A DNA stretch of 64,000 nt from assembly GCF_900078315.1 (NCBI RefSeq), contig NZ_FKBS01000006.1, forward strand, positions 1 through 64,000. The letters run 5' to 3'. The stretch's first letter is position 1, and each line of letters opens with the position of its first letter. The position numbers and the translations under genes are program-made. Under the pieces are notes generated by a model. It saw only the letters and a list, made by a program, of their open reading frames with translations. It did no database searches and had not been told where the DNA came from. Shown here piece by piece: positions 9,584-18,086 of the stretch. The stretch is from Bordetella ansorpii. GTDB lineage: Bacteria; Pseudomonadota; Gammaproteobacteria; Burkholderiales; Burkholderiaceae_B.

Positions 9584-10256
9584 GTCCATACCCCAAGGCA
9601 TGCGCTATCGCTTCGATAGGCAGGCTCGAGCCGAGACACACATTGCTCGCGGAATCCGTTCGAAAATACTCACGCTGTGGAGAAACCGAACCTTGGACGT
9701 CGGCAAAGAGATGGGCATGCCATCCGATGGGCGGCTGTGGACAAAATATCCCTGACACGCATCAGCGCGCACCACAGACTTGTTCCACGATGAACAGCCA
9801 AAGCCAGTTAATCCCCAACAATATCCACAAGCCTGGACCCAACTTGGGGCGCCGAATCCGACGCTACAAAAGCTCGAAAGTTTGTGGATATCTATGTGAG
9901 CAACACGAGGAACAAGGTTTGGCGAAGGGGGTCGCTGTGCGGGACGTGACATCTGCTCAGTTAGAGAAAATCCCACCACATAGGCATATAAGCGCACGAG
10001 GTGCGGTATTTCAGGCTAAAAAGCGGCAGATCGGACTGTCAATATCCCATTTCTTGATACTCACAGACTTCATCAGGAATCTCTTACGCTTGGGCAGAAA
10101 GACAATCCAGCATGTGTAAAACTGTATTACGCCGTTGTCCGGAACTCACTGACGTGGCTGCTGTGAAATCAGGTCAAGCACACCGCCTACCTCAAGTTAT
10201 CCACAGAACGGGCCGAGGGACTACGCGTAATCCAAACGGGTGATAGGGAGCCTCAA

Positions 10257-10272
10257 TTTGTACAGGTACAAA
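10257..10272. repeat. Perfect inverted repeat beside the candidate origin
   Basis: TTTGTACAGGTACAAA: two 7-base arms (TTTGTAC/GTACAAA) around a 2-base centre. It resembles a dimeric regulator operator more than a hairpin because the centre is too short to loop. It lies 52 bp beyond the last perfect DnaA box and just past the cspA terminator. The binding factor is unknown. Confidence 0.5.
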
Positions 10273-10277
10273 CATGA

Positions 10278-10308
10278 ACGCCCCACTCGTCAGCAACGGG
10301 TGGGGCGT
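10278..10308 (-). terminator. Probable terminator downstream of cspA
   Basis: ACGCCCCAC (10278-10286) pairs perfectly with GTGGGGCGT (10300-10308), a 9-bp GC-rich stem with a 13-base loop, 45 bp beyond the cspA stop. On the cspA strand the tract after it has only a short T run, so termination may be modest. Confidence 0.5.
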
Positions 10309-10352
10309 CAAAGATCGGCGCCGGGGCGCCTTATCAGGAAAGCCGGCAGGGA

Positions 10353-10559
10353 TTACAGCGGGCGGATTTCCGCGGCCTGCGGACCCTTGGGGCCGTCTTT
10401 CACTTCATATTCGACTTCCTGGCCTTCGTTCAGGCTGCGGTAGCCGCGGCCCTGAATCGCCGAGAAATGAGCGAACACTTCCGTGCCACCCTCGTCCGGC
10501 GTGATGAAACCATAGCCTTTGTCAGCGTTGAACCACTTGACCTTGCCTTTTTGAGCCAT
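10353..10559 (-). CDS. cspA: Cold-shock protein, CspA family
   Basis: A 68-residue single cold-shock domain that binds single-stranded RNA and DNA. RNP1 reads KGYGFITPD and RNP2 reads VFAHFSAI. The start chosen is ATG 10557-10559 ([19 protein letters not shown]); a longer reading from further upstream would add a tail not seen in the family. The long upstream region (10560-10904) could hold a structured 5' leader, but I cannot point to specific cold-box elements. The gene stands alone on the minus strand. Confidence 0.95.
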   Translation of the reverse strand: MAQKGKVKWFNADKGYGFITPDEGGTEVFAHFSAIQGRGYRSLNEGQEVEYEVKDGPKGPQAAEIRPL

Positions 10560-10904
10560 TTGTATAGCGTCCAGATGATGAAAAACGAAATGCAAGTGAA
10601 TCAAGGACGCTGAGACCTACAACCTGGCGGGCGGGACGCCCATGGAAGTGGCGTGAGGCCAATCTGGATACTGCAACCAAGCTTGCGCACTGCTTGAGTC
10701 AACTGCAGGGGCAGCATACTCAGGCCCCTGGCGGGATACAACTAGCTGTTTACCCCAATGTCGAATTTCTTTCAGTTCCCTATAAGGCGCTCCCGGCTCT
10801 GCGCCGCCCCTCTGGGGAAGACGTATCATCCCTCCCAATAATCCATCAGGCAGGGCCGCGAACGCCCTGCCCGGCCGACCGCATCACGCTGACACACTCC
10901 CCCC
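10560..10904. other. Divergent intergenic region, cspA and aminotransferase
   Basis: This 345-bp region separates two divergent genes and must hold both promoters. I see no clear paired -35/-10 boxes, no RNA gene and no repeat that I would name. The open frames crossing it are out-of-frame readings without start signals. Confidence 0.5.
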
Positions 10905-12077
10905 ATGATCCGTTCAAAACTCCCCGACGTAGGCACCACCATCTTCACCGTCATGAGCCGCCTGGCCATCGAGCACAAGGCCATCAACCTGGGCCAGGGG
11001 TTCCCCGACTTCGATCCGGATCCGAAGCTGTGCGAACTGGTGTCCAAGGCCATGGCCGAGGGGCACAACCAGTATCCCTACATGCCTGGCGTGGCGCCGC
11101 TGCGCGCGGCCATCGCCGACAAGGTGAAGACCCTGTACGGCCATGCCTACGATCCGGAAACAGAAATCACCGTGACCAGCGGCGCGACGGAAGCGTTGAT
11201 GGCCACGGTGCTGGCCGCGGTGAATACGGGCGACGAAGTGGTGGTGATCGAGCCCTGCTACGACTCCTACTTGCCCGCCATCCGCCTGGCGGGCGGCACG
11301 GCGGTGCCGGTGCCGCTGCGTCCTCCCACGGAAGCGGATCCGTACTACCGGATCGACTGGCAACGCGTGCGCGACGCCATCACGCCGCGCACGCGGCTGC
11401 TGATGCTGAACTTCCCGCACAATCCCACCGGCGCGGTGCTGCAGGAAAGCGATCTGGACGCGCTGGAAGCCATCGTGCGCGACACCGGCATCCTGTTGGT
11501 GTCCGACGAGGTGTACGAGCACATCGTGTTCGACGGCGTGCCGCACAACAGCCTGGCGCGCCGGCCACTGCTGGCGCAGCATGCCTTCATCATCTCGTCG
11601 TTCGGCAAGACCTATCACACGACGGGCTGGAAGATCGGCTATTGCTGCGCGCCGCGCGAACTGAGCGCCGAGCTGCGCAAGGTGCACCAGTTCATGGTGT
11701 TCACGGTGCCCTCGCCGATGCAGTTCGCACTGGCCGAGTACATGAAGGAACCGCAGCCTTATCTGAATCTGCCGGCTTTCTACCAGGCCAAGCGCGACCG
11801 CCTGGCCGCGGGCCTGGCGGATACGCAATTCCGCCCCCTGCCCAGTCCCGGCACGTTCTTCATGCTGGCCGACTACAGCGCGCTGTCGCAGCAGAAAGAA
11901 GGCGATTTCGCACAACAGTTGACGGTCGAACACGGCGTCACCGTGATCCCCGTATCGGCCTTCTATCGCGATCCCGACGCGGCCGAATCGAACCACCAGA
12001 TCGTGCGTTTCTGCTTCGCGAAACGCGATGCCACGCTGGACAGCGCAATAGAACGCCTGAAGAAAGTTAAGGCCTGA
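10905..12077 (+). CDS. PLP-dependent aminotransferase, methionine aminotransferase (YbdL)-like
   Basis: A 390-residue fold-type I aminotransferase of class I/II. The PLP lysine is K235 in SSFGKTYHTTGWKIGY. NFPHNPTG (residues 169-176) holds the conserved Asn, and SDEVYEH (200-206) the Asp and Tyr that hold the cofactor. The TYHTTGWK segment and the N-terminal INLGQGFPDF are typical of the E. coli YbdL/KAT group, which transaminates methionine and aromatic or kynurenine-type amino acids with 2-oxo acids. Kynurenine aminotransferase activity is the main alternative. It is monocistronic, and the terminator of the convergent tct operon lies 98 bp downstream. Confidence 0.9.
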   Translation: MIRSKLPDVGTTIFTVMSRLAIEHKAINLGQGFPDFDPDPKLCELVSKAMAEGHNQYPYMPGVAPLRAAIADKVKTLYGHAYDPETEITVTSGATEALMATVLAAVNTGDEVVVIEPCYDSYLPAIRLAGGTAVPVPLRPPTEADPYYRIDWQRVRDAITPRTRLLMLNFPHNPTGAVLQESDLDALEAIVRDTGILLVSDEVYEHIVFDGVPHNSLARRPLLAQHAFIISSFGKTYHTTGWKIGYCCAPRELSAELRKVHQFMVFTVPSPMQFALAEYMKEPQPYLNLPAFYQAKRDRLAAGLADTQFRPLPSPGTFFMLADYSALSQQKEGDFAQQLTVEHGVTVIPVSAFYRDPDAAESNHQIVRFCFAKRDATLDSAIERLKKVKA

Positions 12078-12175
12078 ACCAATTCGTTTTAGGCCTCAAC
12101 CAATCGGGCAAGCTCGGCATCACGATGCATCGCGCGAACGCGCCAGGCCTGCCCGCACATCAACGTTCGACCCAT

Positions 12176-12202
12176 AAAAAAGGGGCCGCGGCAGCGGCCC
12201 CT
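12176..12202 (-). terminator. Rho-independent terminator of the tctCBA operon
   Basis: AGGGGCCGC (12181-12189) pairs with GCGGCCCCT (12194-12202) around a GGCA loop. On the tct (minus) strand the hairpin is followed at once by TTTTT (complement of 12176-12180), 20 bp past the tctA stop. The stem is strong in both directions, but the T tract serves the minus strand. Confidence 0.9.
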
Positions 12203-12222
12203 GCAAACGTCAGCCAGGCGAA

Positions 12223-13746
12223 TCAGCCAGCGGCGTCCTGCTTGCGCTTGCGGCGCAGCATACGCATCAGCAACGGCACACCCACCACGGCTACGGCGGC
12301 AACCCACAGACCTTTCGACACGCCGCTTGCGAACAGCACGGAGAGTTCACCATCGGTGATCGACAACGCGCGGCGCAGGTTCTGCTCCATCATGTCGCCC
12401 AGCACCACGCCCAGCACCATCGGCGCCATCGGCACATTGAACTTGCGCAGGAAGTAGCCCAGCGTACCGAGCGCGACCACCATCAGCAGATCGAACGAAC
12501 CGGCGTTGATGGCGTACACACCGATGTAGCTGATGCACAGGATGCCCGGGACCATCAACCAGCCCGGCACGGACAACACCTTGGCGAAGATACGCACCAT
12601 CGGCACGTTCATCACGAACAGCAGCACGTTGGCGATGAACAGCGAAGCAATCAGGCCCCACACCAGTTCGGGCTTGGTGTCGAACAGCACAGGACCCGGC
12701 GTGATGTTGTAGAGCGTCAGCGCGCCCATCATCACAGCGGTGGTGCCCGAACCCGGCACGCCCAGCGTCAGCATCGGCACGAAGGAGCCAATGGCGGAAG
12801 CCGTCGCCGCCGCTTCGGGGGCCACCAGGCCGCGCATGTCCCCTTTGCCGAATTTCGCATTGGGATCTTTCGCTTCGTTGATGCGCTTCTCTTGCGAATA
12901 GGCCACGGCAGCCGCCACGCTGGCACCCGCGCCCGGCAGCACGCCGACCACGAAACCGACCAGTGCGCTGCGCACCACGCTCCACCACGTGAAGACCATC
13001 TCGGCCAGGTTGAACAGCTTGCGGCCGCTGGGCTTGACCTCGACGCTCTGTCCGGCCACGACCTTCTCGAGCATTTCCAGCATCTCGGCCACGGCGAACA
13101 GCGCGATCACGACAACCACGAAGTCGATACCGTCGGACAGATGCACCATGTCGAAGGTGTAGCGATACACGCCGGAGTTCGCGTCCACGCCGATCACCGA
13201 AATGAACAGGCCGATCATCGCCGCCAGCACGCCTTTCACGGGCTCCTTGCCCAGCAGGCTGGTCAGGCAGCAGAACGCGAACACCATCAGCACGAAGTAC
13301 TCGGCGGGACCGAATGCCAATGCCCACTTGGCCAGCAACGGGGCCAGGATGATGATGCCGGTGACCGACACGATGGCGCCGAAGAACGCCGACCAGGCCG
13401 ACAGCGACAGCGCCACGCTGGCCAGCCCCTGACGGGCCAGCGGATAGCCGTCCAGCGTCGTCATGATCGCGCTGGCTTCGCCCGGCACGTTCAGCAGGAT
13501 CGAGGTGATGCGGCCGCCGTACTCGGCGCCCACGTACACCGCGGCCAGCAGGATCAGCGCAGTCTCGGGCGGCAGATTCATCGCGAACGCGATGGGAATC
13601 AGCATGGCCACGCCGTTGATGGGCCCCAGGCCGGGCAGCACGCCCACCATGGTGCCGAAGAAGGAACCGATGGCGGCGACGAGCAGGTTGGTCAGCGAGA
13701 ACGCGACCCCGAAGCCGATCGCCAGGTGATCGAAAATCCCACTCAT
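12223..13746 (-). CDS. tctA: Tripartite tricarboxylate transporter, large membrane subunit TctA
   Basis: A 507-residue inner-membrane protein with about 11-12 hydrophobic segments. It has two related halves, each with a conserved glycine-rich loop: MVGVLPGLGPINGVAMLIP near the N-terminus and VVGVLPGAGASVAAAVAYS after residue 310. TctA is the solute channel of the TTT family, driven by ion gradients and fed by the periplasmic TctC. The start is ATG 13744-13746, which forms an ATGA overlap with tctB. The C-terminus is basic (RMLRRKRKQ). The downstream terminator closes the operon. Confidence 0.94.
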   Translation of the reverse strand: MSGIFDHLAIGFGVAFSLTNLLVAAIGSFFGTMVGVLPGLGPINGVAMLIPIAFAMNLPPETALILLAAVYVGAEYGGRITSILLNVPGEASAIMTTLDGYPLARQGLASVALSLSAWSAFFGAIVSVTGIIILAPLLAKWALAFGPAEYFVLMVFAFCCLTSLLGKEPVKGVLAAMIGLFISVIGVDANSGVYRYTFDMVHLSDGIDFVVVVIALFAVAEMLEMLEKVVAGQSVEVKPSGRKLFNLAEMVFTWWSVVRSALVGFVVGVLPGAGASVAAAVAYSQEKRINEAKDPNAKFGKGDMRGLVAPEAAATASAIGSFVPMLTLGVPGSGTTAVMMGALTLYNITPGPVLFDTKPELVWGLIASLFIANVLLFVMNVPMVRIFAKVLSVPGWLMVPGILCISYIGVYAINAGSFDLLMVVALGTLGYFLRKFNVPMAPMVLGVVLGDMMEQNLRRALSITDGELSVLFASGVSKGLWVAAVAVVGVPLLMRMLRRKRKQDAAG

Positions 13747-14180
13747 AGCAATCCCCCAAGGACGCCCGTAGGCAGCACGACGTCGAGCACTTTGTCGAAC
13801 AACAGGAAGAACAGCACGCCCATGACCACGCCGCCCAGGGCGCACTTGCCCCAGGCGCCGCCGAACAGGCGGCCGACGAAGATCGTCATCAGCACGGTGG
13901 CCAGCACGAAGCCCAGCCACTGGAACAACAGCGCGTAGATCGCGGCGTACACCACCATCATGAAGATGCGGCCGTTGGCGCCGGGAGGATTCGCTTCCAT
14001 CCGCTGGCCTCCCTTGAAGACCAGCCACAGCCCACAGAGGGCGATGATGACGGCCAGCAGCATGGGGAAGGCGCGCGGACCGACGGGTTCGTATGAGAAC
14101 GGCGCCTCGATGTCCCAGCCGCCCCAGGTAATGAAGGCGGCCAGGAGCAGGGCGAAGACGCCCAAAATCCGATCATTCAT
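13743..14180 (-). CDS. tctB: Tripartite tricarboxylate transporter, small membrane subunit TctB
   Basis: A 145-residue membrane protein with four predicted transmembrane segments, normal for TctB. It starts MNDRILGVFALLLAAFITWG and carries the typical PVGPRAFPMLLAVIIALCGL segment after the first helix. It pairs with TctA in the membrane. The ATG at 14178-14180 is chosen because residues further upstream in the frame lie in the tctB-tctC spacer and do not resemble TctB. Confidence 0.9.
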   Translation of the reverse strand: MNDRILGVFALLLAAFITWGGWDIEAPFSYEPVGPRAFPMLLAVIIALCGLWLVFKGGQRMEANPPGANGRIFMMVVYAAIYALLFQWLGFVLATVLMTIFVGRLFGGAWGKCALGGVVMGVLFFLLFDKVLDVVLPTGVLGGLL

Positions 14181-14200
14181 GATCAATGGTTCCTGGAGTT

Positions 14201-14214
14201 GGCGCGAAAGCGCC
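14201..14214. other. GNRA-type stem-loop in the tctC-tctB spacer
   Basis: GGCGC-GAAA-GCGCC, a compact 5-bp stem, lies in the 128-bp gap between tctC and tctB. On the transcribed minus strand the loop reads TTTC. Such hairpins often protect the upstream binding-protein mRNA from decay, giving more TctC than TctBA. That role is inferred. Confidence 0.4.
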
Positions 14215-14308
14215 GCCCGCGGCGCCATCGTGAGACGCCGTCGGGCAATGTGCGGTACGCGCGACGGACATGCGGCCCGCTGCCGTGCGTCCGCCGCCGA
14301 TCCGCGTC

Positions 14309-15313
14309 TTACTTCTTGATCAGGCCAAAGCTGTCGGCCAGTTCGGTGTACTGCTTGACCTGCTGCTTCACGTAGTCGTCCAGGTCCTTGCCCGTCTTGT
14401 TGAACGGGAACAGGCCCTGCTGGTCGCGCAGCTTGGTGTATTCGGGATCGGCCATCATCTTGTTGAAGGCATCGACCCAGAACTGGTAGTCGGCGTCCGA
14501 CACCTTGGGACCGACGTAGAAGCCGCGGATGATCGGCCAGACGATGTCGTAGCCCTGTTCCTTGGCGGTCGGCACGTCGGCCAGCTTGCCCGGCAGGCGG
14601 TCGCTGTTGAACACGGCCAGGATGCGGATCGGCGCACCGCCTTCCAGCATCGTGAAGGCTTCGGCCGCATCGCCCATGTAGGCCTGGATGTGGCCGCCGC
14701 GCAGCGCGGTGACGGCTTCGCCGCCGCCTTCGAACGCCACGAAGCGCATGCGCTTGAAGTCGACGCCGGCCGCCTTGGCCGTCAGCGCTGCCTTCATCCA
14801 GTCCTGGCTGCCCACGGTACCGCCGGCGCCCAGCACGATCTTGGTCGGATCGGTCTTGAAGGCGTCCATCAGGCTCTTCAGATCCTTGTACGGGGAATCG
14901 GCGCGCACCACGGCCACGCCGTAATCGGTACCGATGCCCGAGACCCAGCGCACGTCGTTGACGGAATACTTGCCGAACTTGCCTTGGGCGAGGTTCAGCA
15001 GCGAGCCGCCCGAATACGCCACGATGGTGCCGGGCTCGTTCGGGTGCTGGGCGACGATGTTGTTGTAGGCCACGGCGCCGATGCCGCCGGGCATGTAGAC
15101 CACGCGCATGGGGGATTTGAGCGCGCCGCTGTGCTTGAGGCCTTCGGTGGCCAGGCGGCAGGTCAGGTCGAAGCCGCCCCCAGGCTGGGCCGGGGCGATG
15201 CACTCGGGGCGGCGGGGTTCGTCGGCGGCCTGGGCCGCCTGGGCCAGCGAAAGAAGGGTCAGCGCGACTGCGCCCAATGCCGCGCCGAGGCGCGTTTTCA
15301 GCGGGATCTGCAT
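14309..15313 (-). CDS. tctC: Tricarboxylate-binding periplasmic protein TctC (Bug superfamily)
   Basis: A 334-residue secreted binding protein. The signal peptide MQIPLKTRLGAALGAVAL ends in AQAAQAA-DE. The mature N-terminus has PECIAPAQPGGGFDLTCRL, the two-cysteine signature of true TctC citrate-type receptors rather than generic Bug proteins, which usually lack it. The GTVGSQDW and GGGEAVTALRGGHIQA segments fit the venus-flytrap domains. The start is ATG 15311-15313. Citrate or a related tricarboxylate is the likely ligand, from family knowledge and the linked TctDE system. Confidence 0.92.
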   Translation of the reverse strand: MQIPLKTRLGAALGAVALTLLSLAQAAQAADEPRRPECIAPAQPGGGFDLTCRLATEGLKHSGALKSPMRVVYMPGGIGAVAYNNIVAQHPNEPGTIVAYSGGSLLNLAQGKFGKYSVNDVRWVSGIGTDYGVAVVRADSPYKDLKSLMDAFKTDPTKIVLGAGGTVGSQDWMKAALTAKAAGVDFKRMRFVAFEGGGEAVTALRGGHIQAYMGDAAEAFTMLEGGAPIRILAVFNSDRLPGKLADVPTAKEQGYDIVWPIIRGFYVGPKVSDADYQFWVDAFNKMMADPEYTKLRDQQGLFPFNKTGKDLDDYVKQQVKQYTELADSFGLIKK

Positions 15314-15415
15314 CTTGCGGTCTCCGTCAGGTTTGTAGGTGTAGGTCTGCGCGGAAGGACCTTCGCCCCACCCGCTGGAGGGCAACCGTACAAAACGCCG
15401 CCTTTCCGGACCCTT

Positions 15416-16879
15416 TCAACTCCATGCATTTTTCTGGTGCATTGCACCAAACCTGGGCAAATCGAGGGTAAATACTAGTGCCACACGCAGTCCCTGACGG
15501 CCCGGACGGTTCTCGATCAGCAATTTCGCGCCGTGGATTTCCGTGATGGTGCCGACGATGGCCAGGCCCAAGCCCGCCCCGCCCTTCTTCTTGCCTGCCG
15601 CCCCCCGGCGAAAGCGCACGCCGGCGCGTTCGATGTCCAGCTGCGACATGCCGGGACCGCTGTCTTCCACCACCACGCAGGCCGCGTGCGCTTCGCGCGC
15701 CACCCGGACGGTGATCTCGCCGCTGTCGGGGGTATAGCGGATGGCATTGTCCAGCAAGTTGCTCAGGGCCTCGCGCAGCAGCCACTCCAGGCCTTTCACC
15801 TCGACGGGCGACTGGGGCAGATCCAGGCCCAGGTCCAGCCGGCGCGCCCGGGCAGCCGGCAACAGTGCCCGGACCACGGTATCGGCCAGTTCGACCAGGT
15901 TGACGGGCTCGAAAGCTGCGCTCCCTTCCGCCAACGTGGCGTCCTTGGCTCTGGCCAGGGACAGCATCTGGTTGGTGGTGCGAACCGCGTGATCGAGCCC
16001 TTCCTGCATACCCAACAGGGCCGCACGGATCTCGGCGGGGTCTTCCTCGCGCAGCGCATAGGCCGTCTGGGTGCGCAGAACCGACAAGGGTGTGCGTAAC
16101 TGGTGCGAGGCGTCATCCAGGAACTGCCTTTGCACCCTCGCCTGGTCCGTAAAACGGGCCATATGGAGATTTACGGCGTCGACCAGGGGTCTGACCTCAC
16201 CAGGCACGCCGGACGCGCTGACGGGGCTCAAATCGTCCGCAGGGCGGGTATCCAGATCTTCCTTGAGGCGCTCCAGGGGCTCCAGGGCGTTGAAAACGCT
16301 CCAGATGACCACCAGAACGCTGATCAGGACGACGGCAAGGTCCCGGCCTACGGACGTCACCAGCGCGCTTTGCAGGACCTCTGTGCGGCTTTCCAGGCTT
16401 TCGGCCACCTGGACGATCACCCTGCCTCCCTGGTCGTTGTACAGCGGCGGGTCCATCGGACGGGCCAGCGCGGCGACCCTGACAGTTTCATCCCCGTAGT
16501 GGGCATAGAAGAAGCGGGGTTGTCCGGATATCAGAGGTTCATCCGGCAATGGCAGCCCGGGGTTGCCGATTTCGGCCAGTCCGTCTTCCGTGGCGACCCG
16601 GTAATAGACGTGGCCACTGGCCGTCAGTTGGAAAAACTCGAGCAGCAGATAGGGCTGCTCCATGGCCAGGCCGCCGCTCGCTGTGGATATGTTGTGGTCG
16701 ATCGATCGCAAGGCGCCAGCGAGCGACCGGTCGTAAGCATGGTCGACCTGGTCCCGCAATTGGTGGTTCGACAGGTACAGGGCGACCAGCATCACGCACA
16801 CCAGCGCGGGGATCAATCTTCCCAGGAGAACCGCCTTCAGCGTGCGGTTACGGGGACGTGCCGTCTGCGGGGTTTTCAA
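15416..16879 (-). CDS. tctE: Sensor histidine kinase TctE
   Basis: A 487-residue membrane kinase. Transmembrane helices at about 19-37 and 182-199 frame a periplasmic sensor domain. The phospho-acceptor is H259 in DDASHQLRTPLSVL. The ATP-binding part shows an N box (EALSNLLDNAIRYTP), DSGPGMS and GAGLGLAIV. The start is a TTG (16877-16879) with GGAG seven bases upstream; the first in-frame ATG is inside the first helix. It overlaps tctD by 32 bp. It senses tricarboxylate availability in characterised systems. Unlike the divergent Salmonella layout, here tctDE and tctCBA face the same way. Confidence 0.9.
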   Translation of the reverse strand: MKTPQTARPRNRTLKAVLLGRLIPALVCVMLVALYLSNHQLRDQVDHAYDRSLAGALRSIDHNISTASGGLAMEQPYLLLEFFQLTASGHVYYRVATEDGLAEIGNPGLPLPDEPLISGQPRFFYAHYGDETVRVAALARPMDPPLYNDQGGRVIVQVAESLESRTEVLQSALVTSVGRDLAVVLISVLVVIWSVFNALEPLERLKEDLDTRPADDLSPVSASGVPGEVRPLVDAVNLHMARFTDQARVQRQFLDDASHQLRTPLSVLRTQTAYALREEDPAEIRAALLGMQEGLDHAVRTTNQMLSLARAKDATLAEGSAAFEPVNLVELADTVVRALLPAARARRLDLGLDLPQSPVEVKGLEWLLREALSNLLDNAIRYTPDSGEITVRVAREAHAACVVVEDSGPGMSQLDIERAGVRFRRGAAGKKKGGAGLGLAIVGTITEIHGAKLLIENRPGRQGLRVALVFTLDLPRFGAMHQKNAWS

Positions 16880-17546
16880 CGACGGTCTCCAGGCTGTAGC
16901 CCATGCCTCGCAAGGTCACGATTTGCACTCCCGTGCCGGCCAGTTTTTTCCGCAGCCTGTGCACAAGTACTTCCACGGCTTCCAGGTTGACCTCGCTGTC
17001 GTCGGGCTGGATGCGATCCAGGATCTGCTGTTTGGCGACCGGCTCCCCGCTGCGCTGGATCAGCACGCGCAGGACGGCATGTTCCCGTGGCGACAGGGCC
17101 AGCACCTGGCCGGACACGGAAAAACGCTGCGAAGCGGTATCCAGTACCAGGTTGCCCAGGGCCATTCGAGGATGTTCACGCCCCCGGCTTCGGCGGATGA
17201 GCGCCATCAGCCGCGCCTCGACTTCTTCCAGCACGAAAGGCTTGGGCAGGAAATCGTCGGCGCCCTCGTGCAAGGTGCCGATGCGCTCGGCAAGCGAGTC
17301 GCGGGCGGTCAGCACCAGTACGGGCGTGCGGTCGTCCCTGGCGCGCATGCGCGACAGGAGACTGTGCCCGTCCATGCCAGGCAGACCCAGGTCGAGCACG
17401 ACGGCATCGAATTCTTCCAGCGTCAGCCGGCGTTCGGCCACGACGCCGTCATTGGCCCATTCCACGACGAAGCCCGCATGGCGGGCGAGGCTGCGAGCCA
17501 GCCAATGCGCAAGCTCGGCTTCGTCTTCTATCAGGAGGATACGCAT
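16848..17546 (-). CDS. tctD: Response regulator TctD (OmpR family)
   Basis: A 232-residue OmpR/PhoB-type regulator. The receiver has acidic residues in IEDEAE, phospho-acceptor D52 in LDLGLPGMDG, a threonine/serine in VLTARDS and lysine in FLPKPF. The winged-helix output domain (about 130-225) ends in VQIVTLRGMGYSLE. It probably activates tctCBA, whose upstream gap (15314-15415) is the expected binding region. The start is ATG 17544-17546 with AGGAGG just upstream. Its own upstream region contains the DnaA-box cluster at 17642-17831. Confidence 0.93.
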   Translation of the reverse strand: MRILLIEDEAELAHWLARSLARHAGFVVEWANDGVVAERRLTLEEFDAVVLDLGLPGMDGHSLLSRMRARDDRTPVLVLTARDSLAERIGTLHEGADDFLPKPFVLEEVEARLMALIRRSRGREHPRMALGNLVLDTASQRFSVSGQVLALSPREHAVLRVLIQRSGEPVAKQQILDRIQPDDSEVNLEAVEVLVHRLRKKLAGTGVQIVTLRGMGYSLETVVENPADGTSP

Positions 17547-17641
17547 GAAGGTTCGCCCGGGAGGGGGTGGCGGCTGGCTGACATGGGTTCAGGTTTTCTC
17601 TTATCTTGTTCTTTATACAAAGATTGGTAATGGATAAGGGC

Positions 17642-17831
17642 TGTGGATAACTGCATCAACCCGAAAAAGCGATTCTATTTCATCGGCTTGCCAAAGTTTT
17701 TGCTTGTGCATGAACTCTGTTCTGGGGATAAGTCGAAGTTGAACAACTTTTCCACAGGCGAAGAAAAAGCCGGTTTGTTCAATCCACGTCCACACGCTGT
17801 GCACAACTTCGCTTCATAGTAGTTATCCACA
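17642..17831. other. Second DnaA-box cluster, upstream of tctD
   Basis: Within 190 bp there are two perfect boxes (TGTGGATAA at 17642, TTATCCACA at 17823), TTTTCCACA at 17748 (fits TTWTNCACA), TGGGGATAA at 17723 (one mismatch) and TGTGCACAA at 17798 (two). An AT-rich stretch (about 17593-17637: TTTTCTCTTATCTTGTTC onward) lies directly to the left. It is part of a 540-bp gene-free gap (17547-18086); the remainder shows only a weak hairpin (CTGCCCC/GGGGCAG) near 18049-18079. It could be origin DNA, a DnaA-titration site or a DnaA-controlled promoter. Confidence 0.6.
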
Positions 17832-18086
17832 GGGGAATTTGCCGTGACGGATGCAAAATAGTGCAGCGGCTCCTGATGCCGAGCCCGTCCCGCAATGGCC
17901 GCCCAACGTTGCCGGATGGCGTCGGACGGCGCCGTAACCGCCAGGAAATGCCCGGTCCGATGAGCGAAGAGGCGCCCTCGCCCGCATGGCGCGCTCGCGC
18001 GTGCGGGTCGGGAAAGAAAGGACTTGGCGGGGGGAAGGAGATGAGCAACTGCCCCCGTACCGTGGCGGCACGGGGCAGTCGCGGGA

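Larger units (their letters stand above)
9151..10205. other. oriC: Candidate replication origin (oriC): DnaA-box cluster with AT-rich element
   Basis: Reading both strands against TTATCCACA, one perfect box lies at 10197-10205. Single-mismatch boxes lie at 9207, 9383, 9438, 9676, 9736, 9821 and 9883; three of these are ATATCCACA or its complement. Two-mismatch boxes lie at 9151, 9281 and 9305. A very AT-rich patch (9511-9570) and a near-consensus parS (9568) lie inside the cluster. Rough hand counts show C over G on the plus strand before it (8821-8940: C 45, G 27) and G over C after its middle (9841-9960: G 40, C 25), as expected at an origin. The neighbours mnmG, rsmG and parAB fit. The exact unwinding site is inferred. 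Confidence 0.65.

Noticed and set aside
18049-18079. Hairpin after the DUF6492-like gene as a terminator
   Set aside because: The stem CTGCCCC/GGGGCAG has a bulge and is not followed by a T run on the relevant strand; too weak to list.
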